Made by a program: the position numbers and the translations under genes | Notes under the pieces: model-generated | Told to the model about the DNA's origin: nothing | Databases searched by the model: none | The model's input: only the letters and a program-made list of their open reading frames with translations | NCBI RefSeq assembly: GCF_963082655.1 | Contig: NC_081553.1 | Coordinates: 16,706,643 to 16,770,642, forward strand | DNA length: 64,000 nt | Direction: 5' to 3' | Source of the DNA: Stomoxys calcitrans | Taxonomy: Eukaryota > Arthropoda > Insecta > Diptera > Muscidae | Shown: piece by piece, positions 13,201 through 21,676 of the stretch | Layout of the letters: each line of letters starts with the position of its first letter | How positions within the stretch are numbered: the first letter of the stretch is position 1

Positions 13201-16200
13201 TGGTTAAAACTTTTTGCTATGAGCGTGGCAACATTTTCCCATCTCTTCATGTTAACCAAGACCAATTTGTTCGTTGTGCAAGCACATGTAAAACCCTAAC
13301 TTACAATCTCTTTGCATAAAATGTCCTTGAGAAACGCATTTCCCTAATGATTCCAAGTTGATTGCGATCATCCTTGAACCATATAGTCAATTTAAAAATG
13401 GCATATTCCTATATTGCTTGCCTTAAAACGTATCAAAATTTTAAAAACCTTTGTTTTCTTCCATCAATGTGAATGAACATCTCTTTTCAATTCTCTGAAG
13501 GCCACACCACCATCTGCTGCTGTCGAGAAAGTGTGGGCCAAAATCAATTACTTTGCAATATTGTCTATTCAGCACAAGTGAATTGGTTTTTTCTTTCTCT
13601 CGGTACGATGCGATAGCAAGATACGTGACATTATCATTGAGTTATGATTACAGCAGTTTGTTTTTGTTTTTAAAAAAGGATACGAAGAACAGCATAACTT
13701 GATGATGTTTAACAGCACCGGCTAATCCTAATATCGATATGAGTATTAAGATTATGCCGCAAGCCAATATGCCACCAACAATGGGAAGATTTGTAACAAT
13801 TGAAGCAGCACGAGCATAGACACCAACGCCAATCAAGAGGAAGCCCACCATCTGGAAGGAAAAGAGAACAAAAAAAGACAAAAGAAAGAAAATATTATTC
13901 AAGATAATCAATACATGGTATGATGAGGTTAAAAACCAAGAAAACAAAAAAAAAACTACCCAAACTTATGTGGGAAAACAGAAGGTGTAAGGCAACAGCA
14001 ACAGCAGCAGCAGTGGCAGCGGCAATTCAATCAAGTATAGTTGCATGTAAGGATGGTGCTTGGATGACTTGTTTACTGTATGGTTTAGTGGAAGGTTGGT
14101 AGGTTGGATGAATGTATCTTTCTCTCATTAGATTTCCCGTGTGTTGATTGCATGAAAAACAAACATCTTCGGAAGCAAAAAATAACCACTATATGTATAC
14201 ATACATATCTTTCGCCTGCCTAAGTGAAAAGCAATACAAATACAACAACAAGTGTTGTGTTGTGTGCTTGCTGTTGTTTATCTTTCCAGGAGATTATAAA
14301 TTTCGTATATACTTGCATTGCATGTGTCCATCAGGAAAATGGTCTTTCACACGCACCACACAGGCAAGTATTCGAGTTAACATTGAAGATTGTGTGTGTT
14401 TGACTAATAAATCATTCCTTGGCCCCTAAATCCCTAGTCACATGCCGCATTTTTAATAAGTATCTGCAAGACTTGAATGATGGACATAATTCACATGTTT
14501 GAGAGTTATTGATGAGCAACATCAAATTGGGCTATTCGATGTTAAGTAGCATTTTTTTACGATTTTTTGATCCATTAAGATACTTGATGATGATAATTCA
14601 ATGCAATATTGCCATTTCCCCCATTTTCAATCATTTATAAATTTTAAATTCTTGAATCGTATAGTTCATGATACAATTTGTTTCTGCAAAATAATCCAAA
14701 TGCTAACCAAGTTGACAGAGATTCGTCCCGGCCAGTTCAGTAATTCACCTTGAACACTTTCACAGCTTTATCAGCCCGGCACGGGAAAGCTGTGAGCGCC
14801 ACACGGGCTGGACGGTGTTCATTGCTGTCACGATAAGCTTAGCTGCGAGCTACCGGGCGCGTCCACAGGTTGCAGATAGTGTCACTTCCAACAACTATGC
14901 TAAGTATGGTTCAAATCGGTTCATTACAATTACAATTCTTATCCGATTTGGCTGTAAATTTGCTCGTGGTGTTTTGGTATATGACAGCTGATATAGCTGT
15001 CATATAAAACCCATCTTGGGTCTTAACTACATAAACTTTTAGAGGGCACAATTCTTATCCAATTTGGCTGTAATTTTGCTCGTGGTGTTTTGGTATCCAA
15101 ACCAACAAATGTGATAAGTATGGTTCAAATCGCTTTATAACTTGTTATAGCTGCCACATAAACCGATCTTGGATCTTGACTTCTTGAGCCGCTATAGGGC
15201 GCAATTCTCATTCTAGTTGGCTGAAATTTTGCATGAGATGTTTTGTTATGACTTCCAACAACTGTGCTTAGTATGGCGCAAATCAGTATATAAACTGATA
15301 AAGCTGCCATATAAACCGATCTGGGATCTTGACTTCTTGAACCACTAGAGGGCGCAATTCTCATCCGATTTGGAAGAAATTTTGTACAACGACTTTTCCC
15401 ACGACATTCAACATACGTGTACAATATGGTTTGAATCGATCTATAGCTTGATTTAGCTCCCATATAAACCGATCTCCCGCTTTTGCTTCTTGACTCTCAC
15501 AAGGCGCAATTCTTATCCGAATGAAGTGAAATATAACACAATGACTACTACATTGTTCAGCATTCAATTCATTTATGTTCCGAATCGGACTATAACTTGA
15601 TATAGCTCCAATTGCACAAAAGTTCTTATTCATTATTCTTTGTTTGCCTTAAAAGAGAAACCGCGCAAAGAACTCGACAAATGTTATCCATGGTGGAGGG
15701 TATATAAGATTCAGCCCGGCGGAACTTAGCACGATCTTACTTGTTTCCAATCGTTAAACTGTGGTTTTCCTCTATAAAATCAGCTGTTATCGATAAAATG
15801 GTGAGCGAATCGAATACGACTATGTTAGCATATTTAACGATTGTTGTTGTTGTAGCAGTGTGTTGTACACTGAGGCGGCAACCCTTGCCGATGAAGGAAT
15901 CCATCGAGTCAATCCGGTACGTAATAAGGGAAAATAGCTTTTTTTCATTTAATTGTCGAACGAATCGCATGACAGAAAAAAAAATTTGTGGTCTAGTGAA
16001 TTCAAAAGTTTGTTAGACTCAACAGCCTTATTATTGAATATCCGTTTTTGAAAATGTCTACCCGCTCGAAATTTTGATACTTTCCACATATTGAAGATAG
16101 ACTGTCGACTACTTTTTTAAATTGCTAATTTTGCAAATGAACATTCCACTAAGGAACAGGGGAAAACTTCTCACATATCAAGAGTGCAGTCCGATTCAAG

Positions 16201-19200
16201 TTTAATTTCAATCTTTCGGAATTAGAGAACAAAAACTATACACTTTTGCGTTCGTTTAAACCAATTGTTGAAGCACTTTTGCCACTCTGATTGAGATATC
16301 TCAAAAACATGCATTCTGAACGCATCAACCGCTTCTTCAGGTATCGAAAAACGTTGACCTCTCATTTTATTTTTTATTATACGCAAATAAAAAAATTCAT
16401 TTCGGTGCCAAGTCAGGACTATACGGCGGATGATTAATTAAATCGATGTTTTGAGTACTCAAAAATGCAGTTGTTTGAGCCGATGTGTGAGAGCTCGCAT
16501 TGTCGTGATGAAGAGTGATCCGTCTTTGGCGGTGGGTTTCTTGATTTCTTGGAAGACAACTGGCAAACAAATGGTTGTGTACCACTCAGAATTGACTGTT
16601 CTGCGTTGTTCTAGAGGTACGATTGCGACATGTCCGGTTTTTCCGAAAAAAACTGACGATCATTTACTTGGAAGTGCATGGTGCGAGAGCAACTTTTGTT
16701 GGATTTCGCTAATCTTGAAACACCCATACAGTCGACTGCTGTTTGCTTTCGGACTCTTACGCGTAAATCCACAATTCATCACCTGAGCGACTGACAAATT
16801 ATTTAAGATCCAACGCGAACCAATTTTTTTAACGATCAAATATTCATGCAATATTGAATGTATGCTGGTCCCACTAATGCCTAAGGTAGACTACATCTCA
16901 CGATAGGTCGCATGGTTTTAATGGTTTTTGGAACAACAACTGATTTTGGACGACCTTCACGAAATTCGTCTTGGAGTGAACTACGACTTCGGTTGAATTC
17001 ACCATACCATTGATAAACACTGGTCCTTGATGGAGCTCCATAGCCAAAAATTGAATTAAGTTCGATGCACTGTTTTTGAGTTAATCCACGTCGAAAGATG
17101 TAAAAGAAAATCGCACGAAAATTTTCACGATTTATTTCCATTTTTTTGGGCGAGATGAATCTTTTAAGTTACTGTAAACTATACAAATCGTATGTCAAAA
17201 CATTCTGAGTACGAATAACCTCAAAAATGTCAAGCTTTACGATAGAGCTGTCAGTTTTCCAATCCCGAAATATAAAAGGCAATCCTCGTATTACTGGCAT
17301 AACGGCTTTTTTTCGCATCGATCTCATTATAACATACTCTATATAAATGTGTTTCTGTTGGGTTTAGTTACTGTAATAAATATACTTTAATTACTGTTAG
17401 TCTATGTCGGTAACTAGATATAAGCCCGCCAAGCTACTCTTTCTTTTCTAATTCGGGAAAATATTTTTTTGTTGCATTTTAAGGAATGATCATGAATCAA
17501 ACATAAACCTCAAATTTGTGTTCCAGGAGATTTATATTGGGTTGCCCAAAAAGTTATTGCGGATTTTTTAAAAGAAAGTAAATGCATTTTTAATAAAACT
17601 TAGAATGAACTTTAATCAAATATACATTTTTTAAAATTTTTTAAAAAGTAACAGCTGATAACTGACGGAAGAAAGAATGCAATTACAGAGTCACAAGCTG
17701 TGAAAAAATTTGTCAACGCCGTCTATATGAAAAATCCGCAATTACTTTTTTGGCAACCCAATATATGTGAACCATGTTAGATCAAAGATGAGGGTGCATC
17801 CTATACAGCGCGCTTTTCGCAAAACTGTTAATATAACATTTGCATATTTTCAATTAAATTTTTAATTGATCCAATTAAGACATTAATCGAATATTTCGGA
17901 AATTTCAATAATTTTTTTTGTTGGATCAATGAAAAAATTAATCGAAAATTTTATCAATTAAAAAATTAATTGAAAACTTCAAAAATGTTCAATCATTTCC
18001 TTAATTTAATTTTCTTAATTGAAATTTTTTTCAATCACCAGCCGTTTCAATTAAAAAATTAATTGAATCAATTAATTTTGTGATTGAAACCGATTTTTAT
18101 TTTTTTTTCTGCGGCAGCAGAAATCCTATGGCAGCCGGCTGCCATAGGATTGAAATTTTTTAGACCCCACTATGTCGTTACAAGGAGCAAGAAGTGTAAA
18201 CAGGAAGAACTACAGGTGAATATTCGTGTTTCACAACGAAAATTAATATTAATAATATCACGATTACTTATTGTAGATAATAGATTCTGAATCATAAAAA
18301 TTTTCTGATTACACTCATTAGAGCATTCCCGTATTATTTATACAATAAAAAAAAAATAAAATTTTAATAAAAATATTATGTTATCAATGAGATTTTTGTA
18401 GTTTTTCGAAAAAGTAATCGCAAAAAACATGGGTATTTCACAGTGAAATAGGAACTTAATACCCACCCCAAAGCAAAAATTAAAAAGGGTCAAATTAGGA
18501 TGTAGGATTACAACTAGAAAAACCAAAGCGGCCAAAGTGACCGGTGTAAGCTATTTTGAATTTAAAATGTTCTAAATTTTTTTAAATAATGTAAATTATT
18601 TTTGTTGTGGATATTGTAGGTTTTAAAACAAAAATTTCCAACAATCAGTCATTTTAGCGAATAAGGCAAAAAATGTATAAAAAAATATCTGGTCTTTCTA
18701 GTGTTAAAAAGGGTCACAAAAATGATCAAGGCTTCAAAAAAAAAGGTACAAATTACCCTTTAGGATCATTACGGCAACTTTGGGGGAGAGTCTCAGTGGG
18801 AGGCTGGGCGGTACCAGCTCTTGCTTAAATACTGACTGCCTACAATGCTCTATTTAACAAGGCGATATAGTGGTGCCTTTAAATAGCAATAATAATAATT
18901 CTATGGCAACCCGTTGTATGTACCGGATTGACCCGATGGATTTCTTCATCGGCAAGGCCTGCCGCCTCATTGTATAACACACTGCTACAATATCAACAAC
19001 AACAACCTCTCCATACAAAAATGTGGCTAAAACAACAACAACTACAAATCAAACCGGATTATCGGTTAATATGTTGTCTTTAAAGAGCTTATACGAAATT
19101 AGATTGAAATTTTAACTTTTATTTTCTTTAGAAGAAAAATCATCAACTTTTTTTTCGGGAAGTTTTTTTTTAAATTTTGTGCTTGGAGAAACTTTAATTT

Positions 19201-21287
19201 TAACTTAAGGGAAAATCTCATCACATTCTTTGTCTTCTCGCCATACATCTAATGACATTCCTAAGTGACCGAGGTTTGACAAAACCCACCCTCTTTGTCG
19301 TTGTTGTTGTAGCCACATACTTACATGTGGAGCTAGCAATCGGCGACAAGTTTCGGACCGATTGCCGCGGGAAGATGATGGCCATTGGTTTTTTAAATGC
19401 GCGAATAACGCGCCTTGTCAAATCGAGTACCATAGGCAATAAGTATTTTAGCAAGTACCGATGTCGTCAGCCTCTCAATGGGACTCTCCACTCGATATCG
19501 CTGATTGTCCCCTATCTGCAAACTGTGGACGCGCTCGGTAGCTCGCAGCTAAGATGCTCGAAGCAGCAATTAGGCACCCACAGATAGTATCTCAATGTTA
19601 CAGCCTGTGTGGTGCTCACTGCTATCCCATGTATTTTATGGATATTATACCACTTTTAGATGTAAAATTTTTGCAAATTATGACGCAAATTTTTACAAAT
19701 TTACGTTTCTAAATTTCAAAACCTCTGTTTCAAAAAAAGAAATAGATTATCCACAATAGAAAGATTTCGAACGATTTTCTTCGTTAACGTATGCGGTAAT
19801 TTGGCCCTAGGCATACCAGAGAGATTGTGTTCTACAAAACATCGACAACCATTATCTCTTCTATGTCAATAGCAGTAACTATTTGAATAAGGTAACATAT
19901 ATTACCCCTATATAAAGCAATAAAGTTCATACAATTATGTCAACAGATTTGTTTTGCTGAACAACCAGTAATCTCGTTCAGTTGCTATTTGTCAAACTTT
20001 ATGGTTCTATTTATAACTGAATAAAATAAAATCAACTTTAAGTTGCTTCACATTGAAAAGGTTACTGATAAAGCTTACCGATAATTATTTTAACTTAAAA
20101 TTCAATCATCGTTCGCTCTAATGTCTGTTTAAGAGTCCAATGTCTATATTGTCTAGTCTTAAGCCCACCAAGCTTTGAGAATATGAAAATCTTTTTGTGT
20201 TACTTTGCGGTGTGATAACAAAATAGATGACTAAGTGGTAAATGAAAATGACGTAGTGGCGTGCTTACGCTGGGTATTTGAAATGAGTAACTCTAATATC
20301 ATGTCTCTCATTGCTTTTGTAGGAACTTTAGTGTACAACCCTCGTATCAGGAAGAATGAAATGCAAGTCAAGTAACTATGCCCGCCTCAATCCGAATAAG
20401 GCATAAGGATGGCAGCAGGCATTCTTTACTTATTGCTCAGCCAGCCATGAAACAAAGAACGAAAGCAGCAGTGAAGCAGCCACAACAAAAACAACAACAA
20501 CACGTTGCTGACTGACTCTGTTTAGTTCGATTACAATGGCACAAGCAAAAGTGAGGATGTGTGGGGATTGAGAGGGAGAGAAGAACAAATACACTACAAA
20601 GACGAAATCGATATTTTAAAGGATTTTCCAGAATAATAAAGGTAAGAGCTTTTGGAACCCATATAAAAAGCAACCCGAACAAAGCAAAATGGAGCCTTTG
20701 TTTCATCACCTACATCAAAAAGGGAACACCACAAAGATGTTGTATGTGTTGAGAGGTCCCTTATTTGGGACGTGCATACTACCCACCTATCTACCTACGT
20801 TGGGACAATGTTTGCTCAGTCGACGCCAGCTATGTATGTCTGTGCGTGTATGGTGAATGTATGTATAACAATAAATCACAATTGGAAATGTTCAATGGTC
20901 TTTCTTGCCTTTAGCACTTCCAAATGAGTTTCACGACAGGAAGAAAAGAAAAATGTAAATCATTTTTCGCTGTAATGAAGAGAAGACACTTTGCACATAA
21001 ATCATCAAAACGAAAACCCCTTTCCATTGTGGGTTGTTGGTTGTGTATAACAACAACGGCATTTTAGCATTTTTTAGTTTTCTCTAAGTTTTATAGTAAG
21101 TGCCTGAGGGTTATGTTTGCTGTCCACTGCGCTGTTGCGCTGGCTTAATTCCACGGCAGAGGGATTGATGGGGTCGTTTGACTTTGTTGTGACTGTATGA
21201 CAGACTGGCGGCCACCACATCACTTACCACATATAAAATATTTAACGCAATTAATGCATTCTTTGAACACGTAAATCCACCGCACAT
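1177..21287 (-). CDS. Tsp97E: Tetraspanin, TSPAN13/TSPAN31 type (Tsp97E orthologue), four coding exons
   Basis: Four-pass membrane scaffold protein of the tetraspanin family. Joining the minus-strand exons 21228-21287, 13684-13851, 6041-6388 and 1177-1251 gives 216 residues with phase-0 junctions and GT..AG introns of about 7.4, 7.3 and 4.8 kb. The product starts MCGGFTCSKN, as in the TSPAN13/31 group. TM1-TM2 lie at about residues 12-75, with GAVKHHQ just before the exon 2/3 junction. TM3 is at about 77-98. The large extracellular loop has CCG at 128-130, further cysteines at 145, 152, 153, 161, 163 and 166, and N-glycosylation sequons at N132 and N135. TM4 spans about 177-199. The C-terminus ends QKDPRGLPSAFL, close to the QKDPRANPSAFL ending of this group. 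Family and fly orthology come from recalled motifs; the partners in this species are unknown. Confidence 0.93.
1415..1651 (+). mobile_element. Mariner-derived MITE, 237 bp (copy 1)
   Basis: The ends TTGGGTTGCCCAAAAAG / CTTTTTGGGCAACCCAA form terminal inverted repeats, flanked by TA on both sides (1413-1414, 1652-1653). The ends match the mariner at 33609-34571, including about 70 bp of subterminal sequence on its left. There is no coding capacity. It lies in intron 3 of the tetraspanin gene, in the same orientation as the 33.6-kb mariner. Confidence 0.93.
1700..1823. repeat. A-rich AAT/AAAT simple sequence
   Basis: Runs of AAATAATAAT and poly-A separate the MITE from the next tandem-core repeat. 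Confidence 0.8.
1824..3097 (-). mobile_element. Tandem-core repeat, family B (Helentron-associated type), full length
   Basis: The left end has the hairpin TTCGGCCGGGTCGAA followed by TACCCACCACC. The right end has GGTGGTGGGTATAAAA, its inverted subterminal partner. Between them are about six units of roughly 140 bp, each with GATCGGTCTATATGGCAGCT and a 'CACTGTCCCAAATTTCAGC' block, then CAGACAGACGGACGGACATG. The layout of subterminal inverted repeats, microsatellite, tandem core and a hairpin at one end only resembles DINE-1/INE-1-like Helentron derivatives (inference). Strand here and below is given so that the hairpin end is 3'. No protein is encoded. Confidence 0.75.
3118..4340 (+). pseudogene. 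Decayed LINE ORF2 fragment: reverse transcriptase C-terminal part plus RNase H
   Basis: Read in shifting plus-strand frames, the sequence shows GTPQGGVLSPLLW (RT motif B) at about 3218-3256, then YANDVIIL where an active enzyme has YADD, then KVKYLGVILKRKLNWKFH and KWGLNPRIVYWLY. An RNase H domain follows with YTDGSK (about 4070), LQAEIRAI and FTDSK, which hold the first three acidic residues. Frameshifts, an in-frame TAG after motif B and a truncated RNase H end show it is dead. RT plus RNase H suggests the I/R1/LOA group; the clade is a guess. The 5' part is missing. Confidence 0.8.
4349..4717. mobile_element. hAT-type MITE with TATCGATA motifs, 369 bp, 8-bp target duplication
   Basis: Terminal inverted repeats TAGAGGTGGCACACTATCGAT and, on the other strand, TAGAGCTGGCAAAATATCGAT are bounded by a perfect 8-bp duplication TTCTAGTC at 4341-4348 and 4718-4725. 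An 8-bp duplication and a TAGAG-type end point to the hAT superfamily. TATCGATA occurs twice near the right end (4675-4682, 4684-4691). There is no ORF. Truncated relatives lie at about 49870, 51254, 58243, 58383 and 63618. Confidence 0.82.
4726..5069. other. Intronic sequence, nothing recognised
   Basis: About 340 bp of intron 3 with no supported gene or repeat. A 79-codon open frame overlaps it and runs into the next SINE, so it is not a gene. Confidence 0.5.
5070..5391 (-). mobile_element. tRNA-derived SINE, near full length
   Basis: Read on the minus strand, the head (5391 down to about 5315) looks like a tRNA gene, with an A-box-like TAGCGCAGAGG and a B box GGTTCGAATCC. The body carries GACTCGGCTATAAAAAG-like sequence and ends in TGTTCATGGGCAAAATTTGC. 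The same head and body occur at 5392-5615 and 12264-12570. Confidence 0.8.
5392..5615 (-). mobile_element. tRNA-derived SINE, second copy, 3' truncated
   Basis: It abuts the previous copy in the same orientation. The tRNA-like head ends near 5615 and the B box is altered to GATTCGAATGC-like sequence. The body stops after GACTCGACTATAAAAAG, so the 3' third is missing. Confidence 0.75.
5646..5800 (+). mobile_element. SINE body fragment, opposite orientation
   Basis: GGTTATCCGCTCCTAATGCT, CTTGAATCGGACAGCACTCA and a terminal AGCAAATTTGC match the SINE body on the plus strand. The tRNA head is absent and the middle is deleted. Confidence 0.7.
6041..6388 (-). CDS. Tsp97E: Tetraspanin exon 3 (TM3, large extracellular loop, start of TM4)
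   Basis: 348 nt, 116 codons, from YMIILFLLFLIQFSIASSC to GIFFSFTE. The acceptor is CTGCAG just above 6388 and the donor GTAAGT begins at 6040 (minus strand). It carries the CCG motif, six further loop cysteines, two N-glycosylation sequons and the conserved GGLGIFFSFTE entry into TM4. The longer open frame that reads on into intron at both ends is not the true exon. Confidence 0.95.
6831..6937 (+). mobile_element. LINE 3' end with CAA tail, split by a later insertion
   Basis: ATGGCAGCCGG..CACCGGATTGG..TCATCGGCAAG..CACACTGCTACAA matches the 3' ends at 9971, 10250, 15838 (minus) and 18900. Its (CAA)n tail resumes at 8248-8262, on the far side of the family-B element. Confidence 0.65.
6938..8247 (-). 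mobile_element. Tandem-core repeat, family B, full length, inside a LINE tail
   Basis: The left hairpin end (ACAAGTAAAA..GGTCGGGCCGAA) and right end GGTGGTGGGTATAAAA are both present. About six units of roughly 145 bp contain TTATCGGGAGATCGGTCTA and TATGGCAGCTATAT. A GACGGATAGACGGACAGACA block precedes the right end. It interrupts the CAA tail of the LINE fragment at 6831. Confidence 0.75.
8248..9735. other. Intron 2 sequence, no gene recognised
   Basis: It begins with the (CAA)n LINE tail. It also holds a short GTC/GTCGTCGTAGTC run near 8673-8692 and a CAA run near 9444-9463. Several 70-110-codon open frames overlap each other on both strands, with low-complexity composition and no recognisable domain. 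Confidence 0.5.
9736..10336 (+). pseudogene. LINE reverse-transcriptase fragment joined to CAA-tailed 3' ends
   Basis: At about 9810-9915 two adjacent plus-strand frames read LPDIWKMG then ALLKPGK..GESYRS, the finger region of LINE RTs (cf. W-K-x-A-x-V-x-P-I-x-KPGK and YRPISL). A frameshift separates the two pieces. Further right are two partial 3' ends with TACCGGA..GACCCGATGGA..TCATCGGCA and (CAA)n at about 10056-10067 and 10319-10330. It is internally deleted and dead. Confidence 0.65.
10375..11110 (-). pseudogene. LINE ORF2 fragment with intact YADD box and C-terminal domain
   Basis: On the minus strand TYADDVVIL lies at 10992-11015 (RT motif C). A deletion follows, then ILPVRSHN, QYLLGCYRRDHPNHHLVDRY and PPPRI (about 10730-10860), then VLGKRPPPIA near 10600 and SRRFPGSL near 10450. 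These are C-terminal motifs common in insect R1/Jockey/LOA-like ORF2 proteins. The strand ends in a (CAA)n tail at 10375-10388. Shifts and deletions make it non-functional. It stands tail to tail with the LINE fragment at 9736. Confidence 0.75.
11216..11447 (+). mobile_element. LINE 3' UTR with CAA tail
   Basis: GTGGAGAGTCTCA..GAGATGCCGATGG..CTTAAATGCTGAGTGCC..AACATGTGCCTACAACAACA matches the elements at 12060, 18785 and, inverted, 19296. The tail runs at about 11431-11447. Confidence 0.65.
11753..11847. repeat. 18-bp minisatellite, five units
   Basis: GATTATGGAGCATGCCGA repeats from 11753 at exact 18-bp spacing (11771, 11789, 11807, 11825), with one or two changes in some units. Because 18 is a multiple of three the repeat stays open in several frames, which explains the repetitive open frames here. 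I do not call a gene. Confidence 0.92.
12060..12215 (+). mobile_element. LINE 3' UTR fragment without tail
   Basis: GAAACCGGCTCTTGTTTATA..GAGTGCCTG..TTATTGGCGGCTTTAAATAG..GGTCCTATGGACC is homologous to 11260-11400. Confidence 0.55.
12264..12570 (+). mobile_element. tRNA-derived SINE, near full length
   Basis: The plus-strand head GGTCACCATAGCATAAAGG..GTGTTCGAATCCTGG carries a B box (GTTCGAATCC). The body GGTTATCCCCTCCTAATG..CAAAGAGGTGTCGCACTGC follows and it ends with TAATGGAATGTTCATGGGCA. The A box has decayed. Confidence 0.8.
12745..12860 (-). mobile_element. LINE 3' end fragment with CAA tail
   Basis: GTTGTTGTTATTGTAGCCAC then ATGTTTACATATGGCGG is, on the minus strand, the CCGCCATATGTAAACATGTG..(CAA)n type of 3' end. 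Confidence 0.5.
12861..13683. other. Intron 2 sequence, nothing recognised
   Basis: Apparently single-copy intronic DNA leading up to exon 2. I see no repeat or coding signal. Confidence 0.5.
13684..13851 (-). CDS. Tsp97E: Tetraspanin exon 2 (end of TM1 to TM2)
   Basis: 168 nt, 56 codons, from MVGFLLIGVGVYARAAS to GAVKHHQVMLFF. The acceptor is a pyrimidine tract plus CAG just above 13851, and the donor GTATCC begins at 13683. The internal ATG at the exon start is not the initiator, because exon 1 supplies the conserved MCGGF N-terminus. Confidence 0.95.
13852..14734. other. Intron 1 sequence with a CAG-type tract
   Basis: A GCAACAGCAACAGCAGCAGC tract near 13992-14025 creates a short alanine-rich open frame that I do not call. 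The remainder is A+T-rich with no recognised feature. Confidence 0.5.
14735..14882. mobile_element. LINE-derived fragment
   Basis: CACTTTCACAGC..GCCCGGCACGGG and GAGCTACCGGGCGCGTCCAC resemble pieces near 9670-9700, 11140-11160 and 19520-19620. It abuts the next tandem-core element. Orientation is not certain. Confidence 0.4.
14883..15746 (+). mobile_element. Tandem-core repeat, family A, 5' truncated
   Basis: The right end has CCATGGTGGAGGGTATATAA, a decayed hairpin and ..TTACTTGTTT. The core units of about 160 bp carry ATAGCTGCCATATAAACCGA, CTTGACTTCTTGA and GGCGCAATTCT. The left end with the microsatellite is missing. A 12-bp-arm palindrome (TATATGACAGCT/AGCTGTCATATA, 14978-15006) lies where two units have been fused by deletion. 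Confidence 0.72.
15838..15930 (-). mobile_element. LINE 3' end with CAA tail
   Basis: On the minus strand GTACCGGATTGACTCGATGG..TCATCGGCAAGG..CACACTGCTACAACAACAAC. It belongs to the same family as 6831 and 18900. Confidence 0.65.
16128..16215 (-). mobile_element. SINE 3' body fragment
   Basis: GCAAATGAACATTCCACTAA..GAACAGGGG..CTTCTCACATATCA is the 3' end of the SINE seen at 5070, on the minus strand. Confidence 0.65.
16225..17141 (-). pseudogene. Mariner transposase fossil
   Basis: Read on the minus strand from ATG at 17139-17141, it starts MEINRENFRAIFFYIFRRGL and continues through the HTH region (SRTSVYQWYGEFNR, LQDEFREGRPKSVVVP). A deletion follows, then VKKIGSRWI near 16830, KANSSRLYGCF near 16740, HHDNASSHTSAQTTAF near 16500, HPPYSPDLAP near 16410 and RGQRFS..PEEAVDAF near 16350. 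The order matches insect mariner transposases of about 345 residues. The segment with the first catalytic Asp is lost and several frameshifts are present. Terminal repeats could not be defined. It is a different lineage from the mariner at 33609. Confidence 0.85.
17142..17536. other. Intron 1 sequence, possible mariner 5' flank
   Basis: No gene was recognised. The part next to 17141 may be the untranslated leader of the mariner fossil. Confidence 0.4.
17537..17761 (+). mobile_element. Mariner-derived MITE, 225 bp (copy 2)
   Basis: It has the same ends and subterminal sequence as copy 1 and is flanked by TA. It is 12 bp shorter because of a deletion in the central T-rich part. It lies in tetraspanin intron 1. 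Confidence 0.93.
17850..18092. repeat. A+T-rich repeat of (C)AATTAA / TTAATTGA motifs
   Basis: CAATTAAAAAATTAATTGAA and close variants recur on both strands many times, giving dense short inverted repeats. No TIR or target duplication could be fixed. Confidence 0.6.
18122..18151. repeat. Perfect 30-bp palindrome
   Basis: The half-site AATCCTATGGCAGCC is followed directly by its exact reverse complement, with no spacer. The half-site resembles the ATGGCAGCCGG start of the LINE 3' ends at 6843. Confidence 0.95.
18152..18784. other. Intron 1 sequence, nothing recognised
   Basis: A+T-rich, with no supported gene. A short reading frame on each strand is spurious. Confidence 0.5.
18785..19010 (+). 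mobile_element. LINE 3' UTR with CAA tail
   Basis: GAGAGTCTCAGTGGGAGGCT..GCTTAAATACTGACTGCC, then GTACCGGATTGACCCGATGG..TCATCGGCAAGG..CACACTGCTACAA, then a CAACAACAAC tail near 18993-19005. It joins the two 3'-end modules seen separately elsewhere, so they probably belong to one LINE lineage. Confidence 0.65.
19296..19640 (-). mobile_element. LINE 3' UTR with CAA tail, inverted
   Basis: GTCGTTGTTGTTGTAGCCAC at the left is the tail in reverse. On the minus strand the body reads GGGACAATCAGCGA..GAGAGTCCCATTGAGAGGCT..AATCGGTCCGAAACTTGTCG. Homologous pieces lie at 11216 and 18785 on the plus strand. Confidence 0.65.
19641..21227. other. Intron 1 sequence next to exon 1, no gene recognised
   Basis: Apparently single-copy DNA. 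AGCAGC/ACAACA runs near 20463-20502 produce a cysteine-rich minus-strand open frame (20437-20709) that I reject. No repeat family seen elsewhere in the window occurs here. Confidence 0.5.
21228..21287 (-). CDS. Tsp97E: Tetraspanin exon 1 (initiator, N-terminus)
   Basis: This 60-nt coding exon encodes MCGGFTCSKN..LNILYV from ATG at 21285-21287. The donor GTAAGT begins at 21227 on the minus strand. Purine at -3 (AAG before ATG) gives a good start context. MCGGF..CSKN..ALN is the conserved N-terminus of the TSPAN13/31/Tsp97E group. The exon is too short for ORF scanning. Confidence 0.93.
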
Positions 21288-21670
21288 CTTGTCTTGTTTA
21301 TTCTTGAATTATCTCTCTAACAGCTATTTATTTTTCTTGTGCTTGTTGTTGTATTGTCTTCAGCGGCGTCACTGGTTTTATTTTTAGAAGATTTTTTGCG
21401 ATTTTTTTTTTTTTTTTTGTTTATCAATGAACTTAATGCGCAACCACAAAACCAGATTGAAAACAAAAACACTTTCGTTTATTTCTTTTTTCAAAGGTTA
21501 AATGCTATTATGTTTTGTGTTGTTTTTCATAAATCGCACAATATAGCAGCTGTGTAGTGTTGTTGTTGTTTTTTTCGACTACCGTTACCCGACTTTTCGC
21601 TTTTTCCAACTTACTTTTCAACTAACTGAACATAGATCTAATTGGAATCTTATTATCGTCTTTCAGCTTA
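21288..21670 (-). promoter_or_regulatory. Probable 5' UTR and proximal promoter of the tetraspanin gene
   Basis: This is the segment between the initiator codon and the ATCGAT cluster. It contains poly-T near 21401-21418 and a GTTGTTGTT run near 21558-21570. No TATA box is obvious and the transcription start cannot be fixed from sequence alone. Confidence 0.4.
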
Positions 21671-21676
21671 TCGACT

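Noticed and set aside
13920..14102. Short frame with an Ala-rich stretch
   Set aside because: Created by the CAG/GCA tract in intron 1.
20437..20709. 90-codon minus-strand frame with a Cys run, resembling a small secreted protein
   Set aside because: The cysteines come from GCAGCA/ACAACA repeats. It lies in intron 1 of the tetraspanin gene with no supporting signal.
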